64,000 bases of DNA from Chitinophaga fulva. GTDB lineage: Bacteria > Bacteroidota > Bacteroidia > Chitinophagales > Chitinophagaceae. The notes under the pieces are model-generated. The model worked only from the letters and a program-made list of their open reading frames with translations. It ran no database searches and was not told where the DNA came from. Numbering within the stretch: position 1 is the first letter of the stretch; the number at the start of each line of letters is the position of its first letter. The stretch is from NCBI RefSeq assembly GCF_012927205.1, contig NZ_JABBGC010000003.1, forward strand, positions 620,001 to 684,000. The letters are read 5' to 3'. Position numbers and translations under genes: made by a program. Positions 49,655 to 58,015 of the stretch are shown piece after piece.

Positions 49655-49825
49655 TTAGCAGGTCCTGCGACTGCAAAACAACATGCTGTGTACGGGATCA
49701 CAGGGATTTTCCGTCAGAGGATCAGAAATTCTGCGGCCTACCACATCCCCTGCTTGCAGCGTACTCAATCGCGCCACAATTTTTTTGCTTAAAACGAGCT
49801 TTTGCAAATGCATTTTCTTTTTCAT
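49655..49825 (-). CDS. Orphan class I lanthipeptide precursor-like peptide
   Basis: A 56-residue peptide too short for standard ORF cut-offs. It starts MKKKMHLQKLVLSKKIVARL, matching the leader pattern of the eight precursors at 4.6-6.5 kb (Lys run, then L-x-K-L-x-L-x-K-K, then V-A-x-L). No Gly-Gly follows; the sequence reads STLQAGDVVGRRIS. The putative core DPLTENPCDPVHSMLFCSRR ends TC, with three Cys and few Ser/Thr. No modification enzymes are adjacent, so it could be served in trans by the LanB/LanC at 0-4.5 kb. Confidence 0.7.
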   Translation of the reverse strand: MKKKMHLQKLVLSKKIVARLSTLQAGDVVGRRISDPLTENPCDPVHSMLFCSRRTC

Positions 49826-49935
49826 GGCTTTTCAATTTGAGGCATTAGAGAAACAAGTGTACTATTAAAGTACATCATAATTCACAGCTATCGTATCCCG
49901 TAAAAAAGGGATTTTTCCGCTGGCCGGGATACCGT

Positions 49936-49943
49936 TAACTTTG
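49936..49943 (+). promoter_or_regulatory. -7 promoter box of Crp/Fnr gene
   Basis: TAACTTTG, perfect consensus, with TTTT in place of TTTG exactly 19 nt upstream; 22 nt before the ATG. Confidence 0.65.
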
Positions 49944-49965
49944 GGCCTCATCTTATCTTCCATAC

Positions 49966-50535
49966 ATGCAGGAAAAGCTGAGGCAACATATAGAAAAAAT
50001 AGTCCCCCTGACTGACGAAGAGTTTGCATTTGTACGCTCCCACTTCACGGTTAAAAATGCCAAAAAGAAGTCGTTCCTCTTCCAGACCGGCGAAAGTGTC
50101 CGGTATTCCTATTTTGTTGTTTCAGGGCTTTTAACACTGATATATCATGATGATACCGGGAAACAACACATTGTTTCCTTTGCGATGGAAGACTGGTGGG
50201 AAAGCGATTATGAGGCCTATTTCACGCAAACCCGGGCCGGCATGTCGCTGCAATGCTTAGAAGACACAGAAGTGTACTGCCTTACCCTGGAAAACTACCG
50301 GAAACTGTGTGCCGGTCTTCAAAAGATGGAACATTTTTTCCTGCAGAAAGCCAATGGTGGCCACATCGGTTCGCAGCGGCGTATATTGTCCTTCCTCACC
50401 TCCAACGCCAAACAACGCTACGAGCAACTGTTACAGCGATACCCGGCACTGCTGCAAAGGGTCTCTAAAACCTTGCTGGCCTCTTACCTCGGCGTATCAC
50501 GCGAAACCCTCAGCAGACTTGGGCATACTTCTTAG
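49966..50535 (+). CDS. Crp/Fnr family transcriptional regulator
   Basis: A 189-residue protein. The cyclic-nucleotide-binding-like barrel spans residues 10-120 (KKSFLFQTGESVRYSYFVVS, IVSFAMEDWWESDYEAYFTQ). The C-terminal part is a short helix-turn-helix (VSKTLLASYLGVSRETLSRL). This matches the common Bacteroidota group of Crp-like regulators near 190 residues. No Fe-S cysteine cluster is seen. The target may be the RidA-like gene 127 bp downstream. Confidence 0.9.
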   Translation: MQEKLRQHIEKIVPLTDEEFAFVRSHFTVKNAKKKSFLFQTGESVRYSYFVVSGLLTLIYHDDTGKQHIVSFAMEDWWESDYEAYFTQTRAGMSLQCLEDTEVYCLTLENYRKLCAGLQKMEHFFLQKANGGHIGSQRRILSFLTSNAKQRYEQLLQRYPALLQRVSKTLLASYLGVSRETLSRLGHTS

Positions 50536-50662
50536 CCTGATTTCCAGCCGTTTCAAAATAGTGAGGTTTGTCACACAAAAAGAATGATGCCCTGCCCACC
50601 TTTGCAGGGTATATTTTTTTAATCGTGGCGCCATTCAGAGGCCCATATCAAACTATTACAAA

Positions 50663-51055
50663 ATGGAGAAACGAATCATTAATCCGTGGAAATGGCAGGA
50701 TGAACGCGGCTATGTACAGGCTGTTGAAGTAAAACAGGTAACCAGCACCCTTTATTGCGCCGGGCAGGCAGCCGTGTTGCCCGACGGCACTTCATCGGCA
50801 GCAGATATGCAAACACAGCTGCATATTGCGCTGCAAAACCTGGAACAGGTAATTCATCAGGCAGGATACGCATGCAGTGGCATTGTACGCCTCACAGTTT
50901 ACACAACGTCCTCTGAAACGTTTGTGAATACCTGCTTTGATGCATATAAGGAATGGGTAGCCAAACATGGGGTCCAGACAGCGCTGACGCTAACGGAGGT
51001 GAAGGCGCTTTTTGAGACGTTAAGCATAGAATTCGAAGCCACCGTAGTCATGTAG
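50663..51055 (+). CDS. RidA family protein, without the usual catalytic arginine
   Basis: A 130-residue YjgF/RidA-fold protein: TLYCAGQAAVLPDGTSSAAD, LHIALQNLEQVIHQAGYACS and IVRLTVYTTSSETFVNTCFD are the family core. In the C-terminal motif where canonical RidA has an Arg (usually in an RSxV context), this one reads GVQTALTLTEVKALFETLSI, so the substrate-carboxylate-binding Arg is missing. It is therefore probably not an imine deaminase of the RidA type and may bind another ligand. It follows a Crp-like regulator and is closed by a long hairpin. Confidence 0.85.
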   Translation: MEKRIINPWKWQDERGYVQAVEVKQVTSTLYCAGQAAVLPDGTSSAADMQTQLHIALQNLEQVIHQAGYACSGIVRLTVYTTSSETFVNTCFDAYKEWVAKHGVQTALTLTEVKALFETLSIEFEATVVM

Positions 51056-51058
51056 TTA

Positions 51059-51131
51059 TTTTTCATTTAGTTATTTTTTTATTTAAAGTATGCCTGACCT
51101 ACTTTAAATAAAAAAATAACCAAATGAAAAA
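51059..51131. terminator. Long AT-rich hairpin, bidirectional terminator
   Basis: Two 32-nt arms (51059-51090 and 51100-51131) match at 31 positions, with a 9-nt loop. The stem is almost all A/T (TTTTTCATTT ... TTTAAAGTA). It lies between convergent genes and begins at the RidA-like stop. Confidence 0.75.
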
Positions 51132-51137
51132 ATGATA

Positions 51138-51896
51138 TCACCAGGTGAATTTAGTCAGGTTAACAGTCCCGCTCATATTCAGGTTATTCAGCGAGCAAAA
51201 ATCAGCACTTAACTCTTTCAGTTTCCGCAGCCCATATATTTTCAATACGGTCATTGGTCTGTTTTTGTATACGCTCAACTCCTCCAGGTCTTTTAACGGC
51301 GTAGCGTTCAGCTCTTCCAGCAGATTGTTGTCCAGCCGCAGCTTCTTAATGGCGTTGGAGCCTTTGAAGCGGAAGGCGGTCATCATGTTGTCGTTCAACT
51401 GACATTCTTCCAGTAACGGGTGGCCTCCCACATCCACCACATTCAGGGTGTTATTGTTCAGTTGGAGTTCTTTGAGCTTAGGCAGGCCACTTAGGTCTAT
51501 CATGGAGAGTTTATTGTACGGAGCATAGAGGGTCTCCAGGTTCGTACAGCCTTTTACGTTCAGGCTTTGCAGTTGGTTGTTAAAACCATAAACCGCCCGG
51601 AGCTTGGTCATTCCGGATAAATCGGCGTCCCTGATCTCGTTGTCATAAAAACCGAATTCCTCCAGGTTAGCGAAGCTCTTAATGCCATACAGGTTGTTTA
51701 TATGGAACTTATTGACATACAGCTTCGTGACCTTCAGGGCTTCCGACACCTGGATTTCTCCATCATCGTTCAGGTCAACACCCTGTTCGATGAGTGCTTT
51801 TTTGAAATTTTCGTCCCGCATTTTGACGTTTTGGGCCGAGGCCGCCTGAGCCGCCAACAACAGGCATATAGAGAGATGGATGAAGATTTTTTTCAT
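51138..51896 (-). CDS. Secreted leucine-rich-repeat protein
   Basis: A 252-residue protein with a signal peptide (MKKIFIHLSICLLLAAQAAS, cut near AQ). After an EF-hand-like or dockerin-like segment (LNDDGEIQVSEALKVTKLYV) it has about eight leucine-rich repeats of the bacterial kind (FANLEEFGFYDNEI, MTKLRAVYGFNNQL, CTNLETLYAPYNKL, LPKLKELQLNNNTL). No catalytic domain. It lies 9 bp downstream of another exported protein in the same operon. A role in binding at the cell surface is possible. Confidence 0.82.
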   Translation of the reverse strand: MKKIFIHLSICLLLAAQAASAQNVKMRDENFKKALIEQGVDLNDDGEIQVSEALKVTKLYVNKFHINNLYGIKSFANLEEFGFYDNEIRDADLSGMTKLRAVYGFNNQLQSLNVKGCTNLETLYAPYNKLSMIDLSGLPKLKELQLNNNTLNVVDVGGHPLLEECQLNDNMMTAFRFKGSNAIKKLRLDNNLLEELNATPLKDLEELSVYKNRPMTVLKIYGLRKLKELSADFCSLNNLNMSGTVNLTKFTW

Positions 51897-51905
51897 GATA
51901 CTGTT

Positions 51906-52511
51906 TTATTCATTGGAAATCACGGCCGACATTTTGCCGTCACTGGTTACGTCTACGATACCGGATACTTCCTGTTCTACCGCATATTTGTGGGTGTACC
52001 AGGTGTAGGTAGGTACTGAGTATACTACGTCCCCATAACCGTTATAAGCCGTTTCCCTGCCGGTTTGCACTTTATATTCATAACTCTTCTCATAGTCTAT
52101 CCAGGTCACGATATAGTATTTCCCTGGTTTCAGGTCCCGGAACTCGAAATGGCCGTTTTCGTCTATCACCCTTCCTTCGATGTGATAACTGAACACCGTA
52201 TTGCTCATGGTAGCGACCTTTTTGCCTTTACGGTACTTTTTCTGCAGTTCCAGGAACTCGGTCAGGTAAGGGGTCACCGGGTACAGCTGGATGCGGTCAC
52301 CCTGCCAGGGGTAGTAGGTCCGCCCTTTCTTTTTCAGTTTGGCCAATCCCTGAATAGTAGCCTTACCATCTTCCATCTGGCTGGCCACTTCTGCCTCATT
52401 AAAAGCAGCCGTAGGGTAAATGTATTCAGGTGTTTTTTGGGCAGATATCTTTGAAGCGCCGGCCACCAGGAGACCCGCCACTATAAATATCCGCCGGATA
52501 CAGCAATGCAT
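51906..52511 (-). CDS. Hypothetical exported protein with carboxypeptidase-regulatory-like domain
   Basis: A 201-residue protein from the ATG at 52511 (MHCCIRRIFIVAGLLVAGAS), which gives a proper signal peptide ending SAQ; the longer frame to 52577 lacks one. The centre looks like a regulatory-like beta-sandwich (RVIDENGHFEFRDLKPGKYY), typical of surface proteins. The rest is rich in aromatic residues (TYTWYTHKYAVEQEVSGIVD). It forms an operon with the LRR protein. Function unknown. Confidence 0.7.
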   Translation of the reverse strand: MHCCIRRIFIVAGLLVAGASKISAQKTPEYIYPTAAFNEAEVASQMEDGKATIQGLAKLKKKGRTYYPWQGDRIQLYPVTPYLTEFLELQKKYRKGKKVATMSNTVFSYHIEGRVIDENGHFEFRDLKPGKYYIVTWIDYEKSYEYKVQTGRETAYNGYGDVVYSVPTYTWYTHKYAVEQEVSGIVDVTSDGKMSAVISNE

Positions 52512-52664
52512 AGCTTCGTTATTTGGATTTATCAATAACCGGCGATATATCCAGAGAATATCACCCGATGATGTCAATTACAAAACTGAGCACAGTTCCG
52601 GGCTGTACCAATACCAATAAGATGTGTATTTTTTATACGGGTAAACCAGTAGGTTTTTCTCCGG

Positions 52665-53342
52665 TCACAGTTCATCGATCACATCTTTATACCCTCTTCC
52701 TATCGGGATGGAGACCCCATGCAGGAATATCTCTTCTGCGGTATAAGATTCAATTTTATTTACAGACACAATAAAAGAACGGTGCACCCGCTTGAAAGTA
52801 CGCACGGGTAACAGTTCTTCGATCTCATTAGTGCCCATTTTGGAAATATACTCCTGTTTGGTGGTCACAATACGGATGTACTCCCGTTGGCTTTCAACAT
52901 ACAATATCTCCGAAAATGGTATACGTACCCTGCGTTTTTGCACGCTGACAAAAATAAAATCCCGCTCCTCTCCCGAATTTTTCTTTTGTTCCGCCCGCAC
53001 TTTGTTCACCGCCGTCAGGAACCGTTCAAATTCAAAAGGTTTCAGCAGGTAGTCTGTCACGTTCAGGTTAAAACCTTCCACCGCATACTGATGATAGGCT
53101 GTAGTAACGATCACTGCGGGCGGGTCCACGAGCGTCTTCAGAAAAGCCATGCCTTTCAGTTTGGGCAGGTGAATATCCAGGAACATCAGGTCTGTTTCCT
53201 GCTGCGACAGAAACTCCGCTGCCAGCAAAGCATCTTTAAACACCTTTTGCAGTTCCAGGAAAGGCACCTGCGAAATGTAGTCTGTGAGCACTTTCGCCGC
53301 CAGCGGTTCATCTTCTATGACAATACATTTGATCTTAGACAT
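52665..53342 (-). CDS. LytTR family response regulator
   Basis: A 225-residue two-domain regulator. The receiver has IVIEDEPLAAKVLTDYISQV with the acidic pair and the phospho-Asp in DLMFLDIHLPKLKGM; the conserved Thr and Lys are in VIVTTAYHQYAVEGF and TDYLLKPFEFERF. The C-terminal LytTR DNA-binding domain shows ILYVESQREYIRIVTTKQEY and LPVRTFKRVHRSFIVSVNKI. It overlaps the histidine kinase gene by 8 bp. Confidence 0.95.
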   Translation of the reverse strand: MSKIKCIVIEDEPLAAKVLTDYISQVPFLELQKVFKDALLAAEFLSQQETDLMFLDIHLPKLKGMAFLKTLVDPPAVIVTTAYHQYAVEGFNLNVTDYLLKPFEFERFLTAVNKVRAEQKKNSGEERDFIFVSVQKRRVRIPFSEILYVESQREYIRIVTTKQEYISKMGTNEIEELLPVRTFKRVHRSFIVSVNKIESYTAEEIFLHGVSIPIGRGYKDVIDEL

Positions 53343-54372
53343 GGCTTGAAAGATTAATTTTCAATGTGGCCGTGAATACATAATCGCCCCTTTGCACATC
53401 GAGATGATAATCCGTATAGAGCAGCTCCAGTTGCCGCCGCAGGTTGGAAAGACCGATTTGCGTATTGAAGCTGCCATCCCCTGCCGGCTCTCCCGTGGAA
53501 TTTTTTACCACAAAAAACAATTGCCTGTTTTTTATGGAGAGATGGATATCTACGAAAGGGCGCTCCCTGGTTTCAGAGGCCCCATGCTTAAAGGCATTCT
53601 CCACCAGCGGGATGAGCAACAACGGAGGCAATGCTTGTTTCATATCTTCCAGGTCGTGGTTAAAATTGACCCGCAGGGAATCATCGTAACGCAGCCTTTC
53701 CAACGCGATATAATCATCGATAATTTTAAGGTCTTTTTCAACAGCTATATAAGGTTCGCTGGTTTCGTACAGCATATACCGTAACATCTTGGACAACCGT
53801 AAAATGGATTCCGGCGCCAGGTCCGACTTATCGCGCGCCAGCGAATAAATATTGTTCAGGGTATTGAATAAAAAATGAGGATTGGTCTGGGATTTCAGGT
53901 AGTTCAGTTCTGCCTGCTGGCTGACAATACGCAGCTGCTGGGCATGTTGTTTTAGTTTGATGTAGTTGTAAAGATGCCGGACGATGGCAAAGAACGCTAA
54001 CGCCCCAATGCTGTAGCCGATAAGTGTGCCCAGCCGGTCCTCCATGGGAATGGGATTGCCCAGTGGGGTGAAAATATGCAGGGTAACCCCGAACGCGCGC
54101 CACAGGAAAAGTCCAATAGAATACGCGAAAAGATAGGACAACAACACAAAAAAACCGTAGACCGCCCGTTTCCAGCTCAGTTTGGGCACAGCATACTCCA
54201 ACAGCCGGTAATTGATCACTGATATGTAGAGGGCCAACCAGATTTCATTGACAACCCTCAACGGAAAATTACCGGCGCCTTCCACCAGGTCCTGCAATAT
54301 ATTCAACAATAAAAAAACCGGTACCAGCCATCGGTACAATTCGTATCGTTGTATGCCTGACAGTCTTTTCAT
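53335..54372 (-). CDS. LytS/YehU-type sensor histidine kinase
   Basis: A 345-residue membrane kinase. About four hydrophobic segments are in residues 1-140. The dimerisation helix and phospho-His are in LNYLKSQTNPHFLFNTLNNI, the mark of the His_kinase (LytS) family; the ATP lid region is PPLLLIPLVENAFKHGASET. It has no separate sensor domain. It forms a two-component pair with the overlapping LytTR regulator. Targets are not shown; the two exported-protein genes downstream are candidates. Confidence 0.93.
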   Translation of the reverse strand: MKRLSGIQRYELYRWLVPVFLLLNILQDLVEGAGNFPLRVVNEIWLALYISVINYRLLEYAVPKLSWKRAVYGFFVLLSYLFAYSIGLFLWRAFGVTLHIFTPLGNPIPMEDRLGTLIGYSIGALAFFAIVRHLYNYIKLKQHAQQLRIVSQQAELNYLKSQTNPHFLFNTLNNIYSLARDKSDLAPESILRLSKMLRYMLYETSEPYIAVEKDLKIIDDYIALERLRYDDSLRVNFNHDLEDMKQALPPLLLIPLVENAFKHGASETRERPFVDIHLSIKNRQLFFVVKNSTGEPAGDGSFNTQIGLSNLRRQLELLYTDYHLDVQRGDYVFTATLKINLSSHV

Positions 54373-54567
54373 CTTTTTATTTAATAGGATAAATGTCGAT
54401 AAATATTTCCCTATCTCCTAATTACTCACCGTGCTTGACCAAACCCCGTCGTTCGTTTACCGTAACCTGCTGTTTGTTGACACCGCACAATGGCAACGGG
54501 GCCTGGTCCCTAATTTTATATCGCCGGCAACCCAATACCCAAACATTTACCTTCAACCTTAACAAAC

Positions 54568-55230
54568 ATGAACAAGTTTATCCAATTCGGCGAAAAAGTA
54601 GATGGTTATGATATTCCGGTGTTAAATGAACGGGAGATCAGGGCCGCAGCAGGACTCTTTTTCCTGGCCACTTATACCTCCCTGATGTTTATTGCTTTTG
54701 ACGGCAACTTTGTGATGCTCAAATATGTGATCTCACTTTTCCTGCTCGACCTGCTGATCAGGGTGTTTATCAACCCGCGGTTCGCCCCTTCCCTGGTCCT
54801 GGGACGGTTGATTGTCCGCAACCAGGTACCGGAATATGTAGGCGCGCCACAGAAACGGTTTGCCTGGAGCATCGGCGTAGTACTGTCGGGCACCATGTTT
54901 TACCTTTTCCTGATTGTCAACGCCTTCAGCCCTATCACTGCCCTGGTATGCTTTATATGCCTGTGTTTCCTGTTTTTTGAGGCGTCCTTCGGCATCTGCC
55001 TGGGATGTTTGGCTTATCCGCTTTTCTTTAAGAAAACCGTGCAGCATTGTCCTGGTGAAGTATGTGAACCACAGCACAGACAGGCCATCCAAAAAGTATC
55101 CGCCGGGCAACTGGCCATGCTGGCATTATTCATTGCCTTACCGATTTTGGCTTCGTTTTTCCTGCATGAGCACTTTAGCAAAGCGCCGCATGCCATGTTT
55201 AAATTCTCCAACACGGCTAAAACCAAATAG
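54568..55230 (+). CDS. DUF4395 family membrane protein
   Basis: A 220-residue inner-membrane protein. DUF4395 marks: VLNEREIRAAAGLFFLATYT at the start, LDLLIRVFINPRFAPSLVLG in the first half, and FLFFEASFGICLGCLAYPLF with two Cys in the fourth membrane segment. DUF4395 is often seen with rhodanese or thiol-related genes. It is 2 bp from the class V aminotransferase gene, so the pair is probably one functional unit in sulfur handling. Confidence 0.88.
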   Translation: MNKFIQFGEKVDGYDIPVLNEREIRAAAGLFFLATYTSLMFIAFDGNFVMLKYVISLFLLDLLIRVFINPRFAPSLVLGRLIVRNQVPEYVGAPQKRFAWSIGVVLSGTMFYLFLIVNAFSPITALVCFICLCFLFFEASFGICLGCLAYPLFFKKTVQHCPGEVCEPQHRQAIQKVSAGQLAMLALFIALPILASFFLHEHFSKAPHAMFKFSNTAKTK

Positions 55231-55232
55231 TC

Positions 55233-56756
55233 ATGCCATCATATCCCCTGCCATGTGAAAGCGGACTGGAAGACTATTTCGCTGTTTACCGCAGCCATAC
55301 TATTGGCCATCAGCAGTTTTTCCACTCCCCTTTTGGCAAAAAAAGGATCATCTATGCCGACTGGACCGCCAGCGGGCGGGCCTATGGGCCTATTGAAAAC
55401 ATGATCAGGCAACAGGTACTGCCCTTTGTGGGCAACACCCATACCCATACCACTATTACCGGCACCTACATGTCTGAAGCATATGAAACCGCTAAACAGA
55501 TTATCAAAGGGCATGTTAACGCCACGCAGGACGATGTGCTGCTTTTCTGTGGCAGTGGCATGACGAGCGCCGTCAACAAGCTGCAGCGAATACTGGGGCT
55601 GCGGGTACCCGGCCGCGCTGCAGATTACCTGCACTGCTCCCTGCGTAATGAAACGCAGCGGCCGGTCGTATTTATCACCCATATGGAGCACCACAGCAAT
55701 CACGTGAGCTGGCTGGAGACTATTGCCACCGTAGAGATCATCGGGCATGATACCGATGGCAATGTGGACCTGCAACACTTCGGCGCACTGCTGGAGCAGT
55801 ATAAGGAACGTCCTGTTAAGATAGCCGCCGTAACCGCTGGCTCCAACGTGACCGGTATCCTGACGCCTTATCATGACATCGCGAAATTGGTCCATCGCTA
55901 TGGTGGCTGGTGTTTTGTGGACTTTGCCTGTGCCGCCCCTTACTGCGATATCAACATGCATCCGGAAGAAGCCGGGGCCGGCCTGGACGCCATCTATTTT
56001 TCACCGCATAAGTTCCTGGGCGGGCCAGGAACGCCGGGCGTATTGATTTTCAACAAAAGTCTTTACCATAACGCCGTTCCCGATCATCCCGGTGGCGGTA
56101 CGGTAGACTATACGAATCCATGGCACGAACATGATTACACTTCCGATATTGAACAACGGGAAGACGGCGGTACGCCACCGTTCCTGCAAGGTATCAAAGC
56201 TGCTATGTGTATACGGCTGAAGGAGCAGATGCAGGTAAACTATATCCGGCAGCGGGAGGAGGAACTGCTGGGCATCATCCTTCCGCGGCTGGCCCGGATA
56301 CCGCAATTGCAGGTACTGGAGCCACAGGCGGCGCACCGGCTCGGCATTGTCTCGTTTATCGTAACAGGGGTGCATTACAACCTGATCGTGCGGCTGCTCA
56401 ATGACCGGTTCGGCATCCAGTTGCGCGGCGGGTGTTCCTGCGCAGGCACCTATGGCCATATCCTGCTCCATGTGGACAAGGACTGGTCTCACGCTATCCG
56501 GCAATCTATCCATTCAGGGGACCTTTCCCATAAACCCGGCTGGGTGAGGTTATCCGTTCATCCTACCATGACCATCCGGGAGGTTCACTATATACTGGAT
56601 GCCATAGAAGCCACTGTCTTCCATGTAAAGGAATGGAGCAGGGACTATACCTACGATCCTTCATCCAACGAATATCATTTCAAAGGAATAGCTGAAAAAG
56701 CGCCACAACAGCAGGTACTGAGCTGGTTTAACACAGAGCACTGGCATCTCCCATAA
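55233..56756 (+). CDS. Class V aminotransferase (cysteine-desulfurase-like)
   Basis: A 507-residue fold-type I PLP enzyme, longer than NifS/SufS (about 400) because of a C-terminal extension. The PLP Lys is in IYFSPHKFLGGPGTPGVLIF, a His next to the PLP ring is in FITHMEHHSNHVSWLETIAT, and Cys residues are in LRGGCSCAGTYGHILLHVDK where desulfurases have their catalytic Cys loop. It starts 2 bp after the DUF4395 stop. The reaction may be cysteine desulfuration or another elimination; the substrate is not known. Confidence 0.85.
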   Translation: MPSYPLPCESGLEDYFAVYRSHTIGHQQFFHSPFGKKRIIYADWTASGRAYGPIENMIRQQVLPFVGNTHTHTTITGTYMSEAYETAKQIIKGHVNATQDDVLLFCGSGMTSAVNKLQRILGLRVPGRAADYLHCSLRNETQRPVVFITHMEHHSNHVSWLETIATVEIIGHDTDGNVDLQHFGALLEQYKERPVKIAAVTAGSNVTGILTPYHDIAKLVHRYGGWCFVDFACAAPYCDINMHPEEAGAGLDAIYFSPHKFLGGPGTPGVLIFNKSLYHNAVPDHPGGGTVDYTNPWHEHDYTSDIEQREDGGTPPFLQGIKAAMCIRLKEQMQVNYIRQREEELLGIILPRLARIPQLQVLEPQAAHRLGIVSFIVTGVHYNLIVRLLNDRFGIQLRGGCSCAGTYGHILLHVDKDWSHAIRQSIHSGDLSHKPGWVRLSVHPTMTIREVHYILDAIEATVFHVKEWSRDYTYDPSSNEYHFKGIAEKAPQQQVLSWFNTEHWHLP

Positions 56757-56761
56757 AAAAA

Positions 56762-56785
56762 GAAGGGTACAAAATTGTACCCTTC
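56762..56785. terminator. Bidirectional terminator
   Basis: Perfect stem GAAGGGTAC / GTACCCTTC with loop AAAATT and A/T-rich flanks, between convergent genes. Confidence 0.85.
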
Positions 56786-56788
56786 CAA

Positions 56789-57232
56789 TTATAGTCCTTC
56801 AATAATGTCTATCTTATAATTCTCTTTTTCTTTTGTCACTTGTAACCTGACAGTAATTTTTGTGTTACTCTCTACTCCTCTAAAAGAAACGATATACCCT
56901 TTTTCCTTCCTGGGGTCTTTATTGACAGACAACGTCTTTACCCAGCTGCCGTCCACATCCTGTGCATTCAAAAAAGGATCTGCATCCAACTCTGTGTGTT
57001 TTATTTTGTACAACAATTTAGTGGTGCAGTACTTCTTCTTCAGCAAATCCAGCTTCTTAAAGTCCTCCGTCATTTTTGCACCTTCCGTGATATATACGGT
57101 GTAGAACTGCTTCAGCATCGTTACAGCGCTATCATTTGCCACCGGAGCCTGCGCATTGGCCCTCAAGCCGAACAGGGTGCAAGCAGCCGCCAACATGAAC
57201 ACACTTCGTACAGTCATTAAGTTTAATTTCAT
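56789..57232 (-). CDS. DUF3828 family exported protein
   Basis: A 147-residue protein from the ATG at 57232 (MKLNLMTVRSVFMLAAACTL), with a signal peptide ending NAQA. An ATG at 57217 is also possible; the longer frame to 57328 is unlikely. The DUF3828 pattern is clear: MLKQFYTVYITEG, LLKKKYCTTKLLYKIKHTEL, DADPFLNAQDVDGSW and YIVSFRGVESNTKITVRLQV. It is a small alpha+beta envelope protein of unknown role. A TATCTTCG box (57257-57264 on the minus strand) may be its promoter. Confidence 0.82.
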   Translation of the reverse strand: MKLNLMTVRSVFMLAAACTLFGLRANAQAPVANDSAVTMLKQFYTVYITEGAKMTEDFKKLDLLKKKYCTTKLLYKIKHTELDADPFLNAQDVDGSWVKTLSVNKDPRKEKGYIVSFRGVESNTKITVRLQVTKEKENYKIDIIEGL

Positions 57233-57264
57233 GGTATCCTGATAAATTTTAAGGGTCGAAGATA

Positions 57265-57634
57265 GAACAGGAAGGTATTCCGGACAAAAACTTTTCCCAT
57301 CCCCTGCCGACATTATTTTCACGGGCATGTCACCTTTTCCGTTACCCGCAGGTATGTTAAATCTGATTCAATACGGGATGATGGCACAGCTCCTTTTCTC
57401 ATCAGTACCAATAACCATCCAGCCGAAAATTAGCGCCCTGAACAAATTGTTTGTGGCAGGCAAACGACCGGATGCTTAAAATAGTCCCTCATTTGTTGAT
57501 TTTAAAGCCTACCTTTAACAAATTACAAGGCTCCTGCCCGCAGCTTCTTCTGATTTAGTCTGGATCATTTCTTTTCTTCCTCAGTCTTCGCTTTTCCAGC
57601 TGCCATATTCCTCATATTTTAAATTTTTACACTT
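57265..57634. other. Intergenic region before RRM gene
   Basis: No ORF with coding character. A TACCTTTA box (57510-57517, plus strand) could start the RRM transcript with a leader of about 115 nt; the last part of the leader is T/C-rich. Nothing else stands out. Confidence 0.4.
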
Positions 57635-57910
57635 ATGAACATTTTCGTTGGCAATTTAAGCAGCCAGACAACTGAACAGCAGTTGACTGCCCTGTTCTCC
57701 CCATTTGGTATTGTACGGAATACTAAAATAATCATCGACAGTTATAGTGGCCGCTCCAGAGGCTTCGCTTTCCTTGAGATGCCGGATAACGGCGAGGCTG
57801 AGCGTGCTATCAGCGACCTGAACGGCGCTTCCCTGGATTCACAGGCTATCGTTGTTAATGAAGCCCGGCCCAAAACTGAAAGAGAACGCTTCCCAAGGTC
57901 CAGGTACTAA
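57635..57910 (+). CDS. RRM-domain RNA-binding protein
   Basis: A 91-residue single RNA recognition motif. RNP2 is IFVGNLSS at residues 3-10 and RNP1 is RGFAFLEM near residues 42-49; the alpha/beta order and the short basic tail (PKTERERFPRSRY) match the small cyanobacterial/Bacteroidota Rbp type. Such proteins bind RNA in stress or cold and take part in post-transcriptional control. A cold-shock-domain gene follows 105 bp on. Confidence 0.93.
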   Translation: MNIFVGNLSSQTTEQQLTALFSPFGIVRNTKIIIDSYSGRSRGFAFLEMPDNGEAERAISDLNGASLDSQAIVVNEARPKTERERFPRSRY

Positions 57911-58015
57911 TCATTAGTCCTTTTCCTTTACATAAATAGATTTCGACGACAGGATAGATAAATAACCTGAAGGGGTAACTACGCAATTATGCGATTTAAC
58001 TAAAACCAGTAAATT

